From Rutstroemia sp. NJR-2017a BVV2 (taxonomy: Eukaryota; Ascomycota; Leotiomycetes; Helotiales; Rutstroemiaceae), in contig NJPS01000032.1 of assembly GCA_002946415.1 (NCBI GenBank), forward strand, positions 496,001-560,000: DNA of 64,000 bases, read 5' to 3'. The notes beneath the pieces are model-generated. The model had not been told where the DNA came from. It did not search any database and saw only the letters and a list, made by a program, of their open reading frames with translations. Shown here in pieces: positions 39,624 through 53,912 of this stretch. Numbering within the stretch: the first letter of the stretch is position 1; the number at the start of each line of letters is the position of its first letter. The translations under genes were made by a program, and so were the position numbers.

Positions 39624-41110
39624 GAGCACGTCGTGTGTTGGAGTCACAGGACAAGGTAGGTGTGTGTGTCTGGGTACGGAGTGAGTTCTGTTTATGTTCC
39701 TAGTCGAAGGGTTTGGAGCATGTGAGGCGTGAGTTGACCGTAACTGCGACCGTAGTTTGTAGAAATGACAAAAGGAACCTCGTGCGACCGATCTGGCTGA
39801 CTCAAAGATCTTAGTTGGAAGGAGGGGTTCTTATTATATATTATATTAATTGCATTGTATCGCATTTGAGGTTTAATATATATAAGATGTATAAGTCTAT
39901 AAGTAAACTTTATACTTATACTTTCGTACACAGAATAGTAATTTCAGCAGGGCGCAGGTAAGGTTAAGTCATAGATCCCCTAAAAGTCCTGGGTAGCCAT
40001 GTCAACGGCATTCCAGCATCCCTGTTCGTGCCTGCAGGCACTGTCTAAGTCTGTCTAAGTCTGTCTAAGTCTGTCTTCCATTATTCCATCGGCAAACAAC
40101 GCCTAAGAATAGTATCAAGCATCAAGCCCCAAATGAATTTTAAGGCTCAGCTTGTAAGCCACCAATACTCACATCCTCAAAAAGGTGAGTGGGCTGGAAG
40201 CTATCTGACAATACTTGCTGACAGATGTTGTGGCGACAGCACGCCAGACGTATATCCAACAACTCCAGCCCCTCTCTCATCCCAACTCAGACACTCAAAC
40301 TCGCGATATCAGGGACCCCCAAGCTTTCTCACGTGGGGTTCGCCGACGGCTTTACTTCGTTTCGTAAAGATTACACATCATTGTCAATCCTACTCCTCCA
40401 ATTTACAATTTTAGTGTACCCCAAACAGGAGTTCGTCTATCACAATGTCGTTTAGTCTCAGTGGACTTGATTACCAGACTTCAAACGACGCTTCGTCGTC
40501 ATTGTGAGCTGAAACTTTCTGCAAATGCCACGTTCGATCTGCAGAAGAGTATCTTTACCTTCAGGACTGTCTTGAGACGAGACGAAACCAAACGGTTTGT
40601 TATTTCAGACAGAAACAGACCCGCTGCTGCCATGAGCTGCTGGTTCGACTAGGAGATGTCATGATGGAATATCAATCTGCGTTGTACTCTATGGGCCCCG
40701 AGCGTTCTCTTCATTCAAAGATTGTTGCTTGGTAACAATCTAAAAGGTACACCAGCAGTTGATCAAAGTTGATCAACCTGACTTAAAACTAGTCAAATGC
40801 ACTTGCAAACCTCAATCATCACACGAAAGTTTCGTCAGAACTGGTCGTTGCATATCACACTCATCAGGGGAATATGGAATATATGATTGATGCTGAGTTC
40901 ATTGACTTTGGATTCATATACAAAATCATGACAATGTGTTCGTTATAGTCCTTTGTGGACATACAGATGGGTACATGCGAGGTGCTGTTCCTCTCCCTCT
41001 CCCATTCCATTTCATTTCCTTCCTTTAGTACTCCTCAAAACGCCAATCCAATGCGGTGATCCATCCCAATGCAGTGCCCTATCTCATTAGGGTGTACAAT
41101 CCCAACTCCA
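39624..41110. other. 1.5-kb spacer, partly A/T-rich
   Basis: This lies upstream of the Sec2-domain gene and downstream of the unknown gene at 41111. It contains an A/T-rich stretch (39830-39930) and a 10-bp tandem repeat (40041-40076). Short ORFs have no recognisable similarity. Confidence 0.5.
40041..40076 (+). repeat. 10-bp tandem repeat CTGTCTAAGT
   Basis: Three perfect copies of CTGTCTAAGT plus a partial fourth, in non-coding sequence. Confidence 0.8.
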
Positions 41111-41959
41111 TCAAACCTCGAGCAAACCCTTCCGTACATATCTCACCACCTTCATAAATTCATCCTCCCCATCCGCCGACAATATCTCCGGCCTGCTCCT
41201 AGCCATCTTAATCCTAATCAGCGTCTCCTGCGCCGGCGTCGTCTCCACCATCATATTTTTTCCCTCGTCATATATCCACAACACCTCGTTAATGCCCATA
41301 TGGTCTTTCGGCATCGTTGTCCTTCTATGATTCCAATACCCCAGCAAGATATACGCCTCCCCATGATCCAACCTAAAGAAGTGCATTTTCCTCGCTCCGT
41401 AGTGTTTGGCGTCGTGGTATATCACATCTCGGTAGTCGAGCTCGCCTTTGAAGATCCATCTTTGCAGAATTTCGCTGTATATGACTGGTAGCGAGTAGTA
41501 AAGATATCGGTATCCGCCCAAGTCGATAGGTGATATACCTTTACATTTGGGAAAAGTCCTAGAGGTTTCGCTGTGGCTTCTAGCGATGCTTTGTCGAAGG
41601 ACTTTCGCAGGAGCTGATTCGGTGCTGCAACAGGAAGTGCGACAATCGGTATCTGGGTTGTATTCAGGCATAGGAGCGAATATGCGTTCATTATCTTTTT
41701 GGCCGGGGATTGGTCTAATGGCTACTAGGTATCGTTGACCCTGATAGACGCCGTAGATTCCCGGGACCGGTTCGGCGCAGTACAGAAATTTCCGCTTCGA
41801 TCGCTTGTGGCGGCGGCATTGAGGGATCCACTCCATAGGGTGGAACAATTTGCGGACACAGAGATAAAGATTCGGTGCCATTAATCGATAGCACGTGAGC
41901 GGATCGTCTGGTGGTAGGTGGGCTCTGCTCGGGGGCGGGCGGTGAGCATGTGTATCCAT
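41111..41959 (-). CDS. Uncharacterised protein
   Basis: This 282-residue single-exon ORF starts MDTHAHRPPPSRAHLPPDDP. I do not recognise a domain. There is no signal peptide or membrane segment. The C-terminal two-thirds has mixed hydrophobic/charged composition typical of a folded protein (YRYLYYSLPVIYSEILQRW, MHFFRLDHGEAYILLGYWN, NEVLWIYDEGKNMMVETT). The middle is Cys/Ser-rich (DCRTSCCSTE). The first ~25 residues are Pro/His-rich and could be an artefact if the true start is the Met at residue 27 (MAPNLYLCVR). It has long gene-free flanks on both sides, consistent with an accessory gene. Confidence 0.65.
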   Translation of the reverse strand: MDTHAHRPPPSRAHLPPDDPLTCYRLMAPNLYLCVRKLFHPMEWIPQCRRHKRSKRKFLYCAEPVPGIYGVYQGQRYLVAIRPIPGQKDNERIFAPMPEYNPDTDCRTSCCSTESAPAKVLRQSIARSHSETSRTFPKCKGISPIDLGGYRYLYYSLPVIYSEILQRWIFKGELDYRDVIYHDAKHYGARKMHFFRLDHGEAYILLGYWNHRRTTMPKDHMGINEVLWIYDEGKNMMVETTPAQETLIRIKMARSRPEILSADGEDEFMKVVRYVRKGLLEV

Positions 41960-43840
41960 GCAACGGGGTCTTGGGGACTTCCTATACGTTCAGAAGAATT
42001 CTTATAGCCCGAAGATGCGCGGAGACGGATCTGAACGATATAGATGACCGAAATCGATGCTGGATGCCGAGTAGAAGGGGAAGAAATCTATACAATCCTT
42101 CTCATCAGGACTGAGTGAATAGGAGGTCTAGCGGTCAAGATGACTTACCTATATGTGCTTGGCACAATAGTTTTCTATTCTTGAAAGTTCGAGACCAAAG
42201 GGGGTATATTAGAAACAGGAGGTCGTTGTCGATCTGGAATGTCGAAGTCTCGAAGAGTCGATGACGTCTAGGAGTGAGAAGCGGATATTGAATTTGTGTG
42301 TTTTGGGAATATAGAGGGGAGGAAAGATATCAACAGGAGAAAAAATGCTTACAGTTTTATGGTGCAAGATCTAAGATAGTAGATTAGGGTATTTTCCCGA
42401 GTGAAGCTATCACAGTTCTCCAGTTCAACCGCTAGGGTACCAAAGTATGGTGAGCTGGGAGATCGGAATGATCTAGCCCTGATCCTTAGTTGGGGAACAT
42501 GGGGAACTTGAGTATGTTTCATTATGTGAAGGTGTCAGAAAGTGACTAAAAATAGAAAGCATACGCAGTAGGTTTGTGGTATGGAGATGTTCTTGTGGTA
42601 TTTCTCGTTACTTCCCCTTTTCGCGAACCGAGTATGGAAACCTCGAACACATTAACTCAAACACCTGCGAAAATTGGAAACGAGACATATTGAGATAATA
42701 GCAGTCATTAATGATATCTCGATATTATAATTCCTAAGATACAAGGCTACTTGTCGTTGGTATAAAATACCAAACATTCCACCTTGTTGCCATGAACTCC
42801 TTCTCCACCAGCGAAACCGTAAATTCTCAATACGCAGAGAAACCTGGCCTGCAGTGATAGCGTTAAGATAGTCCTTTCAAAACATATGATTCGATATTCA
42901 AGCGCAACAATAGCCACAATAAATTATCCCACACCAGTCTATTTTCCCGCCAACAAGCTGGACGCCCACACTACCAGCAAGCACAAAGGTCAATCAACCA
43001 CCCTCACGAGAGAGCATCGAACCCCCCCCACCAAAGACGCTTGACTTAATCCAACAATCTTCCGACCAGAGTTATCTCTCCATTTGCTAGCTCATGACTA
43101 AAGGAAAAGTCTTAACATTTCGAACCAAGAAGGTGGTTTCGCTCTACCACGTGCAGTAACTTTCAATTCACAACCTAGCACCGTCGGGACTGAACTTGAC
43201 TCTTGAGGCTGTTGGGAAGATAGAAATCCATGATTATACATTCAGATATTGAAAATTGGCGCAGAAGGGTAGAAGTGCAGTGATATGTTCGTGTTACAAA
43301 ACTTTCAAAAACAGAAACTGCATAGGGTATGAGGAAGAATGCAGATATATCAGACGGGAGTAAGAAGCAGAGCTGCGTAGGCTTTTCGTGAACCATAGGT
43401 CAGACTGGAGTAATCTTACTAGATACAACTTGCAGTCAAATGCTGATGAGCCTAAAATAGATCTTTCCTTCGGCTTTGGTGAAGCACACAACTGAAACAT
43501 GACTTTTCAGGCGCTTCATCCCTAGGAAGAAGTGCAAAACAGATGATTCAAATATCAATCGAAAAGGCTGGGTTTTCAATCCACTTAAAATTGAACGCAG
43601 TGAAGCATACGGAGCTTCTGCATCAAATCCAGTCGCATGACTGTAGCTCTAGAGCCTGCCATGTAATTATAGTCGAAAAAATGGAAATTTTCACCGCGCA
43701 AGCTATCCCCAATACTGATCAAGATATTTGCTTAAGGATTTTCATTTATCAAAGAGCTTCTGCTACAATTCTGCAAAGCCTGTGCTCTTGGAAACAAGCA
43801 TTTCCTATCCCATGCAATTGCCCAAACAAAAACCATCCAC
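41960..43840. other. 1.9-kb region without a recognisable gene
   Basis: This lies upstream of the unknown gene and downstream of eL32. ORFs are all under 105 codons and lack family motifs. The first 500 bp may be a 5' leader. Confidence 0.5.
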
Positions 43841-44548
43841 TTAAACCTCGGTCGTAACTCTTGCCTTTGCGTTTGTAACCTTAACTCCGAGTTCCTTTGC
43901 GCGTGCAACAATCTCGATTCTCTTTCTCGACGAAACGGCGTGTGAAATCCTAAATGTGGGGGTTAGAGTTATTTTCTTCCATCTCTGGATCGTCTAAACG
44001 TACTCTGCGGCGTAGGTCTTGTTGTGCATAAGGAGAAGGTCAACATCACGGGTGTTGTTAACCAAGAAGGCCTTGTGGCCGGATGGCATCATGTGGCGGG
44101 TTTTCTTGTTGGATCCGAAACCAATCTATATCCTCATCAGTCTGCGCTCTGCGTCATCCCGGTCGTTTGGAAAAGCCTCGCAAAATAATTATATGCAAGA
44201 GCCCTCCCAATCGTCTTCGCCGAAATCCAGACGTACCGATGGCATAACCATTTGTCCCTTGAACCGTCTTCGGACACGGTTATCAATACCCTTGGGCTTT
44301 CTCCAGCTTGGGTCGACACATTTGTAGGTATCGCTTTGATGTCTGTGGAAACGCTTGGTGCCTATAAATGAACATGTCAATCAATTGTTCCCCCATTCCC
44401 AAGCTGCTTTGGCTTGTCGCCTATTTCCCGATGTATTCCAAGCTCGATTGATGTAGGCAATATGGAATAGAATCTGGACTGGAGGATCGACGGAGGAATT
44501 GAACGTACGCTTCTTGACGATAGGAACGTGCTTCTTAGCGGAGACCAT
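43841..44548 (-). CDS. RPL32: 60S ribosomal protein eL32
   Basis: Four exons, 44548-44509, 44361-44237, 44125-44004 and 43949-43841, give 131 residues, the normal family length. The spliced protein starts [18 protein letters not shown] and continues with [20 protein letters not shown] and [20 protein letters not shown], all eL32 hallmarks. It ends [20 protein letters not shown] then [16 protein letters not shown]. Introns are 147, 111 and 54 bp. The first exon is only 40 bases, the usual pattern of a short first exon in fungal ribosomal protein genes. I looked for box C/D snoRNA signals in the two longer introns and saw none that were convincing. It acts in the large subunit near the exit tunnel. 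Confidence 0.97.
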
Positions 44549-45060
44549 CTGAAGGAATGTCAGCACAATTGCGACCGTAAATTGCAGTGTCCGGGGTCAG
44601 GCTGCTGGAATACACACCTTGCCGTCGTGTCGTCGGGTTGTCGTGAATTGTCGTTGTTTGAGCCTGTCAACCTCGAAATCTTTTTTGGATGTTTAAAATC
44701 GCTTAATTTTCTGTGGGCGACGGTTCCTAAGGCAGAAACTTTAGGGCTTGCAAGAAATGAGTGCTAGCGCACGTGATAAGCGGGATTCCATTTTTGGTGC
44801 ACGGTTCCTGTTCCCTTGGCAGCATTTTGTGTTCATCTGGGGGTAACTTTGTATGCTAAGATTACAGCTGTATCACGACGCATAATATAGCAAAGGCAAA
44901 AAGAATTCCCGAAACGAACGCTCATATTGAACCTGTCCCCCACGCTGTTCTATTTATTACCAATCGTACATTTCTATGCCACACATGCTGGAGCAAAAGT
45001 ATGCCACCCAGTACCAATTCAATCCATAGACGCCCAACGCCCAGTGATTTCCAGAATCGC
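44549..45060. promoter_or_regulatory. RPL32 promoter region with a TTAGGG motif
   Basis: 512 bp upstream of RPL32. TTAGGG at 44741-44746 (AGCCCTAA on the coding strand), about 195 bp before the ATG, resembles the Tbf1 motif that drives ribosomal protein genes in many ascomycetes. T-rich tracts follow. Function is inferred. Confidence 0.4.
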
Positions 45061-46504
45061 TTATTGCTGAGCACATTGTGCACCTCCCTCATCCTCTTCA
45101 TCGTCTTCCCATTCTCCGCCAGCCCGGGGATCATCTGAATTGGCACCAAACTAAATTGGGTGTTAGCCTACACCTAGATATTTCACATTGATTGCACTTA
45201 CGTCGTCAATGTCCGCATCAGATTCATACTCCACCTCGTCAACTTCGGTAGCTTCAATAGGCGGCTCGGGTTTGGGCAGGATTGCTTTCAGGCTATCGAA
45301 CGCGGCCGCGTCTGATGTCCATCCGTTTTCAGGGAACTCGATCTTAACAACCAAATACAAATCACCTTTGGCATCACTCCTCTTCAGAGGCATACCCTCA
45401 CCCTCAACTCTCAAAGTTTGTCCAGGCTGGAGAACCTTTCCTTGTGGGTGATTTATATGGATACCACGGCCATCCAAATGTGTCAGAACCACTTTGGAGA
45501 AGCCGGTGAGTGCCTCAGCTAAAGTGATTTCCAGATCGGCAGAAAGGTCGTCGCCAGCACGTTGGAAAATTGGATGGTCTTCCTCCTCTAAAGTAAAAAT
45601 AATGTCGCCCGGGGTTTGGTCCGGTACCTGGTCGGCTTCTCCTTCCAGCACAATACGTTCTCCTTGTCTTGCGCCACGAGGAATATAAAGCTCCAACTGC
45701 TTCTTCTCGTGAGTGACACGCTTTCCTTTGCACTTCTTACACTTGTCCTTCTCCTTATAGATTTGGCCGGCTCCAGAGCAGGTATCACACATAACCCTTT
45801 CCTGCGTAACGAGTCCTGGTCCGACACTCCTAAGACCGAGGGTGACTCCATTGCCTTTACATCTGTCGCAGGTTGATGCCTTGGCCTTTTCTTTTCCTCC
45901 GGTCCCTTTGCAGTGTGTGCAGATAACGTTCTTTTTGCTCGTGAATTTAACAGTCTTGCCCTTGTAAAGCTCTTCGAGTTTAATCTTATACACCTGCTCT
46001 TCGTTTTGTCCCCTTCGTGGGCGTTTCGGTCCTGGCCCTCCTCCAAACCCAGGCGGCATTCCTCCCATACCTCCCATTCCTCCTCCCATGCCGAACATCT
46101 GAGATAATATATCATCTAGGTCGACGCCACCACCTCCCATGCCTCCGCGGCTACCGTCGAAAGCGGCCATGCCGTGGGTATCGTACATTTCTCGCTTCTC
46201 TTCATCGTGAAGGATCTCGTAAGCTTGACTCACAGCTTTGAATTTCTCGTCCGCTGCCTCTCTCTGATCTACCGGGACCTTATCTGGGTGGTGTTGCAGT
46301 GCTGCCTATACCATATCAGTAATAACTTAGGGTACAGCGCAAGGCGGGGTTTACCTTGTGATATGCCTTTTTGATCTCGGATTTCGTTGCAGAACTGCTA
46401 ATTTCTAGGATAGCTGAAGATCAATGTTAGCGCAGAGCCAGTTTTAGTATACTATACCTCTCACCATAGAGATCAATCTCTTCCATTGCGCCGTTGGAAG
46501 CCAT
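45061..46504 (-). CDS. Class I (type A) DnaJ/Hsp40 co-chaperone, Ydj1-like with CaaX end
   Basis: Four exons, 46504-46465, 46413-46355, 46305-45202 and 45150-45061, give 430 residues. The J domain (about 10-75) contains HPD at 39-41. A Gly/Met/Phe-rich region follows (GGMGGMGGMPPGFGGG). Four zinc-binding motifs come next: CTHCKGTG, CDRCKGNG, CDTCSGAG and CKKCKGKR. Two C-terminal substrate-binding domains follow (LELYIPRGARQGERIVLEG, GDIIFTLEEEDHPIFQRAG). The final exon ends in GGAQCAQQ; CAQQ is a CaaX-type box, as in Ydj1 (CASQ), so farnesylation and partial ER/mitochondrial surface location are likely. It stimulates cytosolic Hsp70 ATPase. Taking only the long central ORF would miss both the HPD motif and the CaaX end. 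Heat-shock-element sequences lie 60-90 bp upstream. Confidence 0.95.
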
Positions 46505-49027
<2,523 letters not shown>

Positions 49028-49320
49028 AATTGCAACGCGTTGTGCTGACTAAGCGGCTCAATGGGTTGGAGGGGCATGAAAGAACTCCTCCGCTCACGAT
49101 TAAGAGACAGTCGCTGTTGTAGTAAATAGGAGCTGTATGATAAGACAAGGTAGTAGATCCGTAAATATCAGGACATATCACATCATTGTGTAGCCTTTGT
49201 TGTGTCAAAACTTCATTCTTCCAGTCTAGACTGTATAAGACTCTCGGCCTAAAACGCCTCGTCAAAACGCCCAGCAATGCTCTCTATGAGCATACCAAAT
49301 AACCTGCCTTCTTTGCATTA

Positions 49321-50436
49321 TTACTGCGTAACCTCAACGGCTGGAGTAGCCTCGGCATTTGGTGCTGAACCTAGACCATTAAAAAGCTGCGCCTTGACTT
49401 CACCAGCCTTCAGTCCAGTCATCTCCTCTCCAGCGATCTTACTGCTATCCCTAACCACTTTCTGTAATTGCAGATCCATCGCCTTGTTTGCCATGGAGCC
49501 AGGTGGTGCTCTGCCAGAACGTGCGATACCCGACCCAGCCTGACGAATCTTCGAGCTCAAATCTAACATCTGCTTGCTGCTATACTCGCGGTTGGTAAAC
49601 AGCGGGCTTTGACTGAGCGTCTGCACCCAGTACTTGTTCCACAATAACTCCAGCAGATGTGTATCCAGTGAGCTCTTGAAATGCGAGACCTCCAATGAGT
49701 AATATCTGCTACTGTGAGCACCGAAATCCTCAATCTTCGCAAGCGGAATCGTCTGATACCCATCGCCACTCCCGGAATCTGTTGGCTTGTAGTTCTCAGG
49801 ATAGGTGCGAAAGGCGCCGATCTCAACTTTTCCGGCCGAGATGGTACGGTCCGGATCGATGACTACGGCAAGGAATGGATCGGAGAAGGTTTGTTGTGTT
49901 ACTTGTGTGCTGACATCGATACCGCTCAACCAGCATCCGTAGCCCGGGTGACTGTGATACCATCCTACCGCGTTCTCCAACTTTCCCTGGTCTCTACAGG
50001 CCTGCAGATATTCAACCATATACTCGTTCGCCTCATCCTGGGCATTAACTCGAGTTTCTGTTCCTTCAACTGGTAATCTGAAGGCATCCGTTACAATGAT
50101 GGTATCGCCGGCAATCTTTCCCTGCATCAGACCCATGACTTCGATGGAGCCGCCAGATCGGGCGTGCATAACCATTTTTAGGAGGGCGACGGCGGATATT
50201 CGCACGTTCTTGAAGTGATGCGGGTTGGTCTTCCATGGTTTGAGGTCTTGGATGGCCTTTTGCTCGTCTTTGTCGTAGTTGTAGAGGGCATCGCGGACGG
50301 GGTCGACCAGCTGGACATTATTGTCGAGCTCTGTTATCGATAAGGTGAGCCTATGGGGAAGGTGGGAGGTGGGAAGGTGGAGGGCGGGAGGGAAGACGAT
50401 AGCTTACTTACCCCAGGTCTTGAAAGCCGTCTCCAT
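49321..50436 (-). CDS. CSN5: COP9 signalosome subunit 5 (deneddylase, JAMM/MPN+)
   Basis: Two exons, 50436-50412 and 50330-49321, give 344 residues. The first exon holds only METAFKTW plus one base, and the splice restores [12 protein letters not shown]. The MPN+ metalloprotease motif is complete: Glu72 in [10 protein letters not shown] and [14 protein letters not shown] with His134, His136 and Asp147. This is the catalytic zinc subunit of the COP9 signalosome, which removes Nedd8 from cullins and in filamentous fungi controls development and light response. The C-terminal ~60 residues include [19 protein letters not shown]. Length matches fungal CSN5 (about 330-350). It is convergent with MSE1 and divergent from ASE1. 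Confidence 0.96.
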
Positions 50437-51450
50437 GATGGAAGATGGGCGAGATGAGTGGTACGGCTGTACAGTTTGGTTCTTAAAGGTGTTCGACAGT
50501 TGTACGGGAACTCGCTAGTGCGTTGGTGGTGATCGTGATCGGCGACCTATGCAAGCCGTATCACGGAATAATGTCGATGAATGCTTTGTATTATTTTGGA
50601 GTAAGTCTGGTACTGTACGAAGTACGAAGTAACCTTACAGCCTTGCACACGGACTGGAGCTTGGTTCCTACTTTTCGGGCTGGGAACCTGCAACTTGGGA
50701 GGAGGCGCGGGGTTTTTGACTAAAGTGACACAAAGTGATACCATTCCCTACCACACAATCCTTGCGGCTGCTGGTGCTGCCCATGTTTCCCAAAATATCC
50801 GAACGCTTTTGGGCGAATGAGCGAAGCGATTGCGTCAAACCGCGAGCTATCAGGTCTCACGCCATTTGTCGAAACGGCAATCACTGCGACAACGCCGTCT
50901 CTTTATGCAAGGTCTGTGTAAATACAACCACAAACCGCATCAAAACCTTCAATTGCTCCTCGTGCTTGTATGCGAATCATTTTCGATCTTCCTCTGAGTG
51001 GATCTTGCCTTTGTTTGATCAAGATCAAGATCTTCATAAATTTGCTTCTCAAACAAACTGGCCTCCGTGCTTTTTGCTTCCTACCGTACACTACTTTAGA
51101 CTCAACAACCAGTCAAAGTTCTACTGTAAGACTTACCAGTTCCAATTCAATGCAGCCAAAACGCTACACCCACAACAGAGAGACAATTGGAAACGGCTTT
51201 TGATGAACGCTTCGAAATTTCTTGCAAAGGCTTCGCGCTCGCGATCACAATACGGTCATTGCTGAAAACCAAATACCCATCTCCACTTTCACTGCCTCCA
51301 CTCGTTATCTCCGCAATCCTCCTTCCTTTACAATCAAACCATCGTCTTCTCCTTTGGGTGATTTAAAGGTTTCTACTTCTTCACTCCCATTCGCGTTATT
51401 CGCATTATTCACTTTATTTACCCTTTGCGCCAGTTTGGTCTGTGTTCAAT
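50437..51450. promoter_or_regulatory. Divergent promoter region, CSN5 / ASE1
   Basis: About 1 kb. The ORFs read here on the plus strand lead into the ASE1 start in other frames and are not supported. The last 300 bp are pyrimidine-rich and probably the ASE1 5' UTR. Confidence 0.5.
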
Positions 51451-53912
51451 ATGGACACCAGCTATCTGAGTTCGCAGGTTTCGACAATAATTGGCCAGCT
51501 CCATGGCTTATTCGACGAGATTGGGGTCCCGGCTAGGGAGCGAGAGAACAGAGAATCAGAAGTATGTCACTCTTCTTGGTTTATGTAGCACGACAGCATA
51601 CTAATTACCTCCAGTTATTCGCTGCGCTCTCGGAAACTTTACAGAACCAAGTGCGATTAGTTGCGACCGAGAAGAATGACCTGGCTGAAGAGGCACAACG
51701 AATTATTACAAATATTAAGCAGATGGAGGCTTCCCTCGATGACAATAAAGACCACCACGATTATGAACCAGAAGACGATGATCTTCAAATCACATATCCC
51801 TTGATGCAATGTATACAGGGATTAAAAGAAAAGCATCTGCAAGTATCAAAAATACATAGGGAGAGATTCGAACAAATCAAAAGTGCGCCTCGGTTTCCTA
51901 GTGTTTATTGTTCTATGGCCATCTGTGCTGACTGAATTCTAGAACTTGTCCAAGCTCTCGAATCATATTCATCCCACTTAGAACCGTCCTTTGTAAAGAT
52001 TCAACTACCCCCCACAGCTCCAAACTCGTCCATTCCTCCAACTTTTGATCTCTCCGCAGTATACGTTACCGCGCTCGACGATGAATTCACACGCGTTTAC
52101 GAAGAGTATACGCGCCGTGTGGCTATGGTTAAAGCCCTAGCAGAGAACGTAATTCAGTTGTGGGCTGAACTTGGTACACCACAAGCTCAAACAGATGCAG
52201 CAATAGTCAAATACTACCGAGACTCACCAGAGCAGCTGGGCCTGCACGAGGATGATATCTCTAGATTACGAAGCAGACGCGACAAATTATCAGACGAAAA
52301 GAAGGCGCGTGAAAAGCGTCTAAGTAATCTTCGTGAGACAGTCGAAGCTTTATGGCAAAAATTAGGAGTCGAGGAACCACAAAGGCGCCGATTCCTGAAC
52401 AGCAATCGTGGATGTGGTGTTCGGCAAATCAATGAGTTTGAGGATGAATTGTCGCGACTGAATGAGCTTAAGAGACAAAATCTCCATCTGTTCGTCGAAG
52501 ATGCGCGATACAAGCTGCAAGAGCTCTGGGATGGGCTCTACTTTTCGGAAGAAGAGATGCTCGAGTTCACTCCTGCATTTTCGGATGTGTACAGCGATGC
52601 GCTATTGGAAGCTCATGAGCAGGAAATCGAACGTCTTGAAACTCTTAAAGAACAACGGGCGCCAACTCTAGCGCTTATTGATGAGCATCGGTCACTTGTC
52701 AAGGATAGAAATGATCTTCAAGCATCATCCCAAGATGCCAGTCGTCTTATGATGCGAGGTCAGAAGGGTGAGAAGCGTGATCCAACACGGTTGTTAAGAG
52801 AAGAAAAGATGAGAAAGCGAATCGCGAAAGACTTGCCAAAGATCGCAGCAAAGTTGAAAAAGGTCTTAGAAGACTGGGAAGATGAATATGGCCGTCCTTT
52901 CTTAGTTCACGGTGAACGTTATCTTGATGAGCTAGAAGCTTCTGAAGCCAAACCTGCTCCTGGTCCCCGCTCTAAGACACCCTCAGGCCCACCGCCAGCC
53001 ACCTCGAGGCCATTGCCTCCCAAAACGGTTGTCAAAAACGGAACTCTGGGCCGTGCCAATAGTGTCCCTAGAGCCCCACCAAGCAGATCAGGCGCCAAGA
53101 CACCTACTGGAGGAACACTAAAGAGAAATCAGTCAAGTGCGTCTGTGTCATATTCTGCGGCTTCATTCAAGTCACCTACAAGAGGTCTGGTTCGCATGCC
53201 TTTGTCTAATATCAACCTTGGACCTAATTCTCCAGACCGGACTCGGAGTGCGGAACCTGCGCGACCCGAGTCAAGACAAGGCACTAGCACGATCCGTGGT
53301 AGGATGGGCCCACCAGCTCGAGCTCCGCCGCCAAAGATGCGTGATATCTTTGACCCACCACGTCCAGCCTCTACTCCGCAATACTACCGTAACGAGAGCT
53401 TTGCTTCTTCCAGTGGTAGTGGTAGTGTACGTCCAGTCTCTCCGGAAGACGTATTTGAAGTCCCACCGCCCAAAGAAAACGCTGGAAGACCGCAATCATA
53501 CCATGATCTCAGATCTTCAATGCGATCAAACGAGAGGCTCTCCCAGTCACTGTCTTATACAGCTGCACCTCCTGCACCTCCGCCTGCAAGTAGCCGCCAG
53601 ATATCAAATACCTCTAGCTCTACAACGACTGGCTCAGGCTCCGAGAACTGGGAAACCTACGGTGATGTATCCGAGACCGAGCCAGAAGAAGAGGCAGGCG
53701 ATGATTACTATGCCAGGGTTCGAGCCTCTCGACAACAACGCTACACCCCAGAAAGCGAACCACCGCAAACTCTCCGCGGCAATCCTATGAGAAAGCCGAA
53801 GGCCTACCCTCCCCACCTAACCCACGCTGGTCGTGTGCTTAGAAATGATCGCGAGTGTACGCGCATCGTGTCTGGAAGCGAAGCTAACTGGACCGATGAG
53901 GACGCTTTCTGA
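51451..53912 (+). CDS. ASE1: Ase1/PRC1/MAP65 microtubule-bundling protein
   Basis: Three exons, 51451-51561, 51615-51882 and 51943-53912, give 782 residues. The start MDTSYLSSQVSTIIGQLHGL and the following LFDEIGVP block are the MAP65 N-terminal signature. A long helical rod follows (LWAELGTPQAQTDAAIVKYY, ALWQKLGVEEPQRRRF, LWDGLYFSEEEMLEFTPAF). The microtubule-binding spectrin-like domain has EEKMRKRIAKDLPKIAAKL then WEDEYGRPFLVHGERYLDEL, about residues 465-520. The C-terminal 260 residues are Ser/Pro/Arg-rich and basic with many S/T-P sites, as expected for mitotic CDK control. Ase1 crosslinks antiparallel microtubules in the spindle midzone. Exon 1 spliced with a GTATGT donor; exon 2 uses the less common GTGCGC donor. 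Confidence 0.95.

Noticed and set aside
44126..44508. Possible box C/D snoRNA in RPL32 introns (CTGATGAGG near the end of intron 2)
   Set aside because: No matching D box and no terminal stem were found; the motif lies at the branch-site end of the intron.
46165..46233. Taking the DnaJ gene as the single long ORF starting within MSQAYEILHDEEK
   Set aside because: That model lacks the HPD motif and the CaaX end. Upstream exons with good splice sites supply the J domain, and a downstream exon supplies the CAQQ end.
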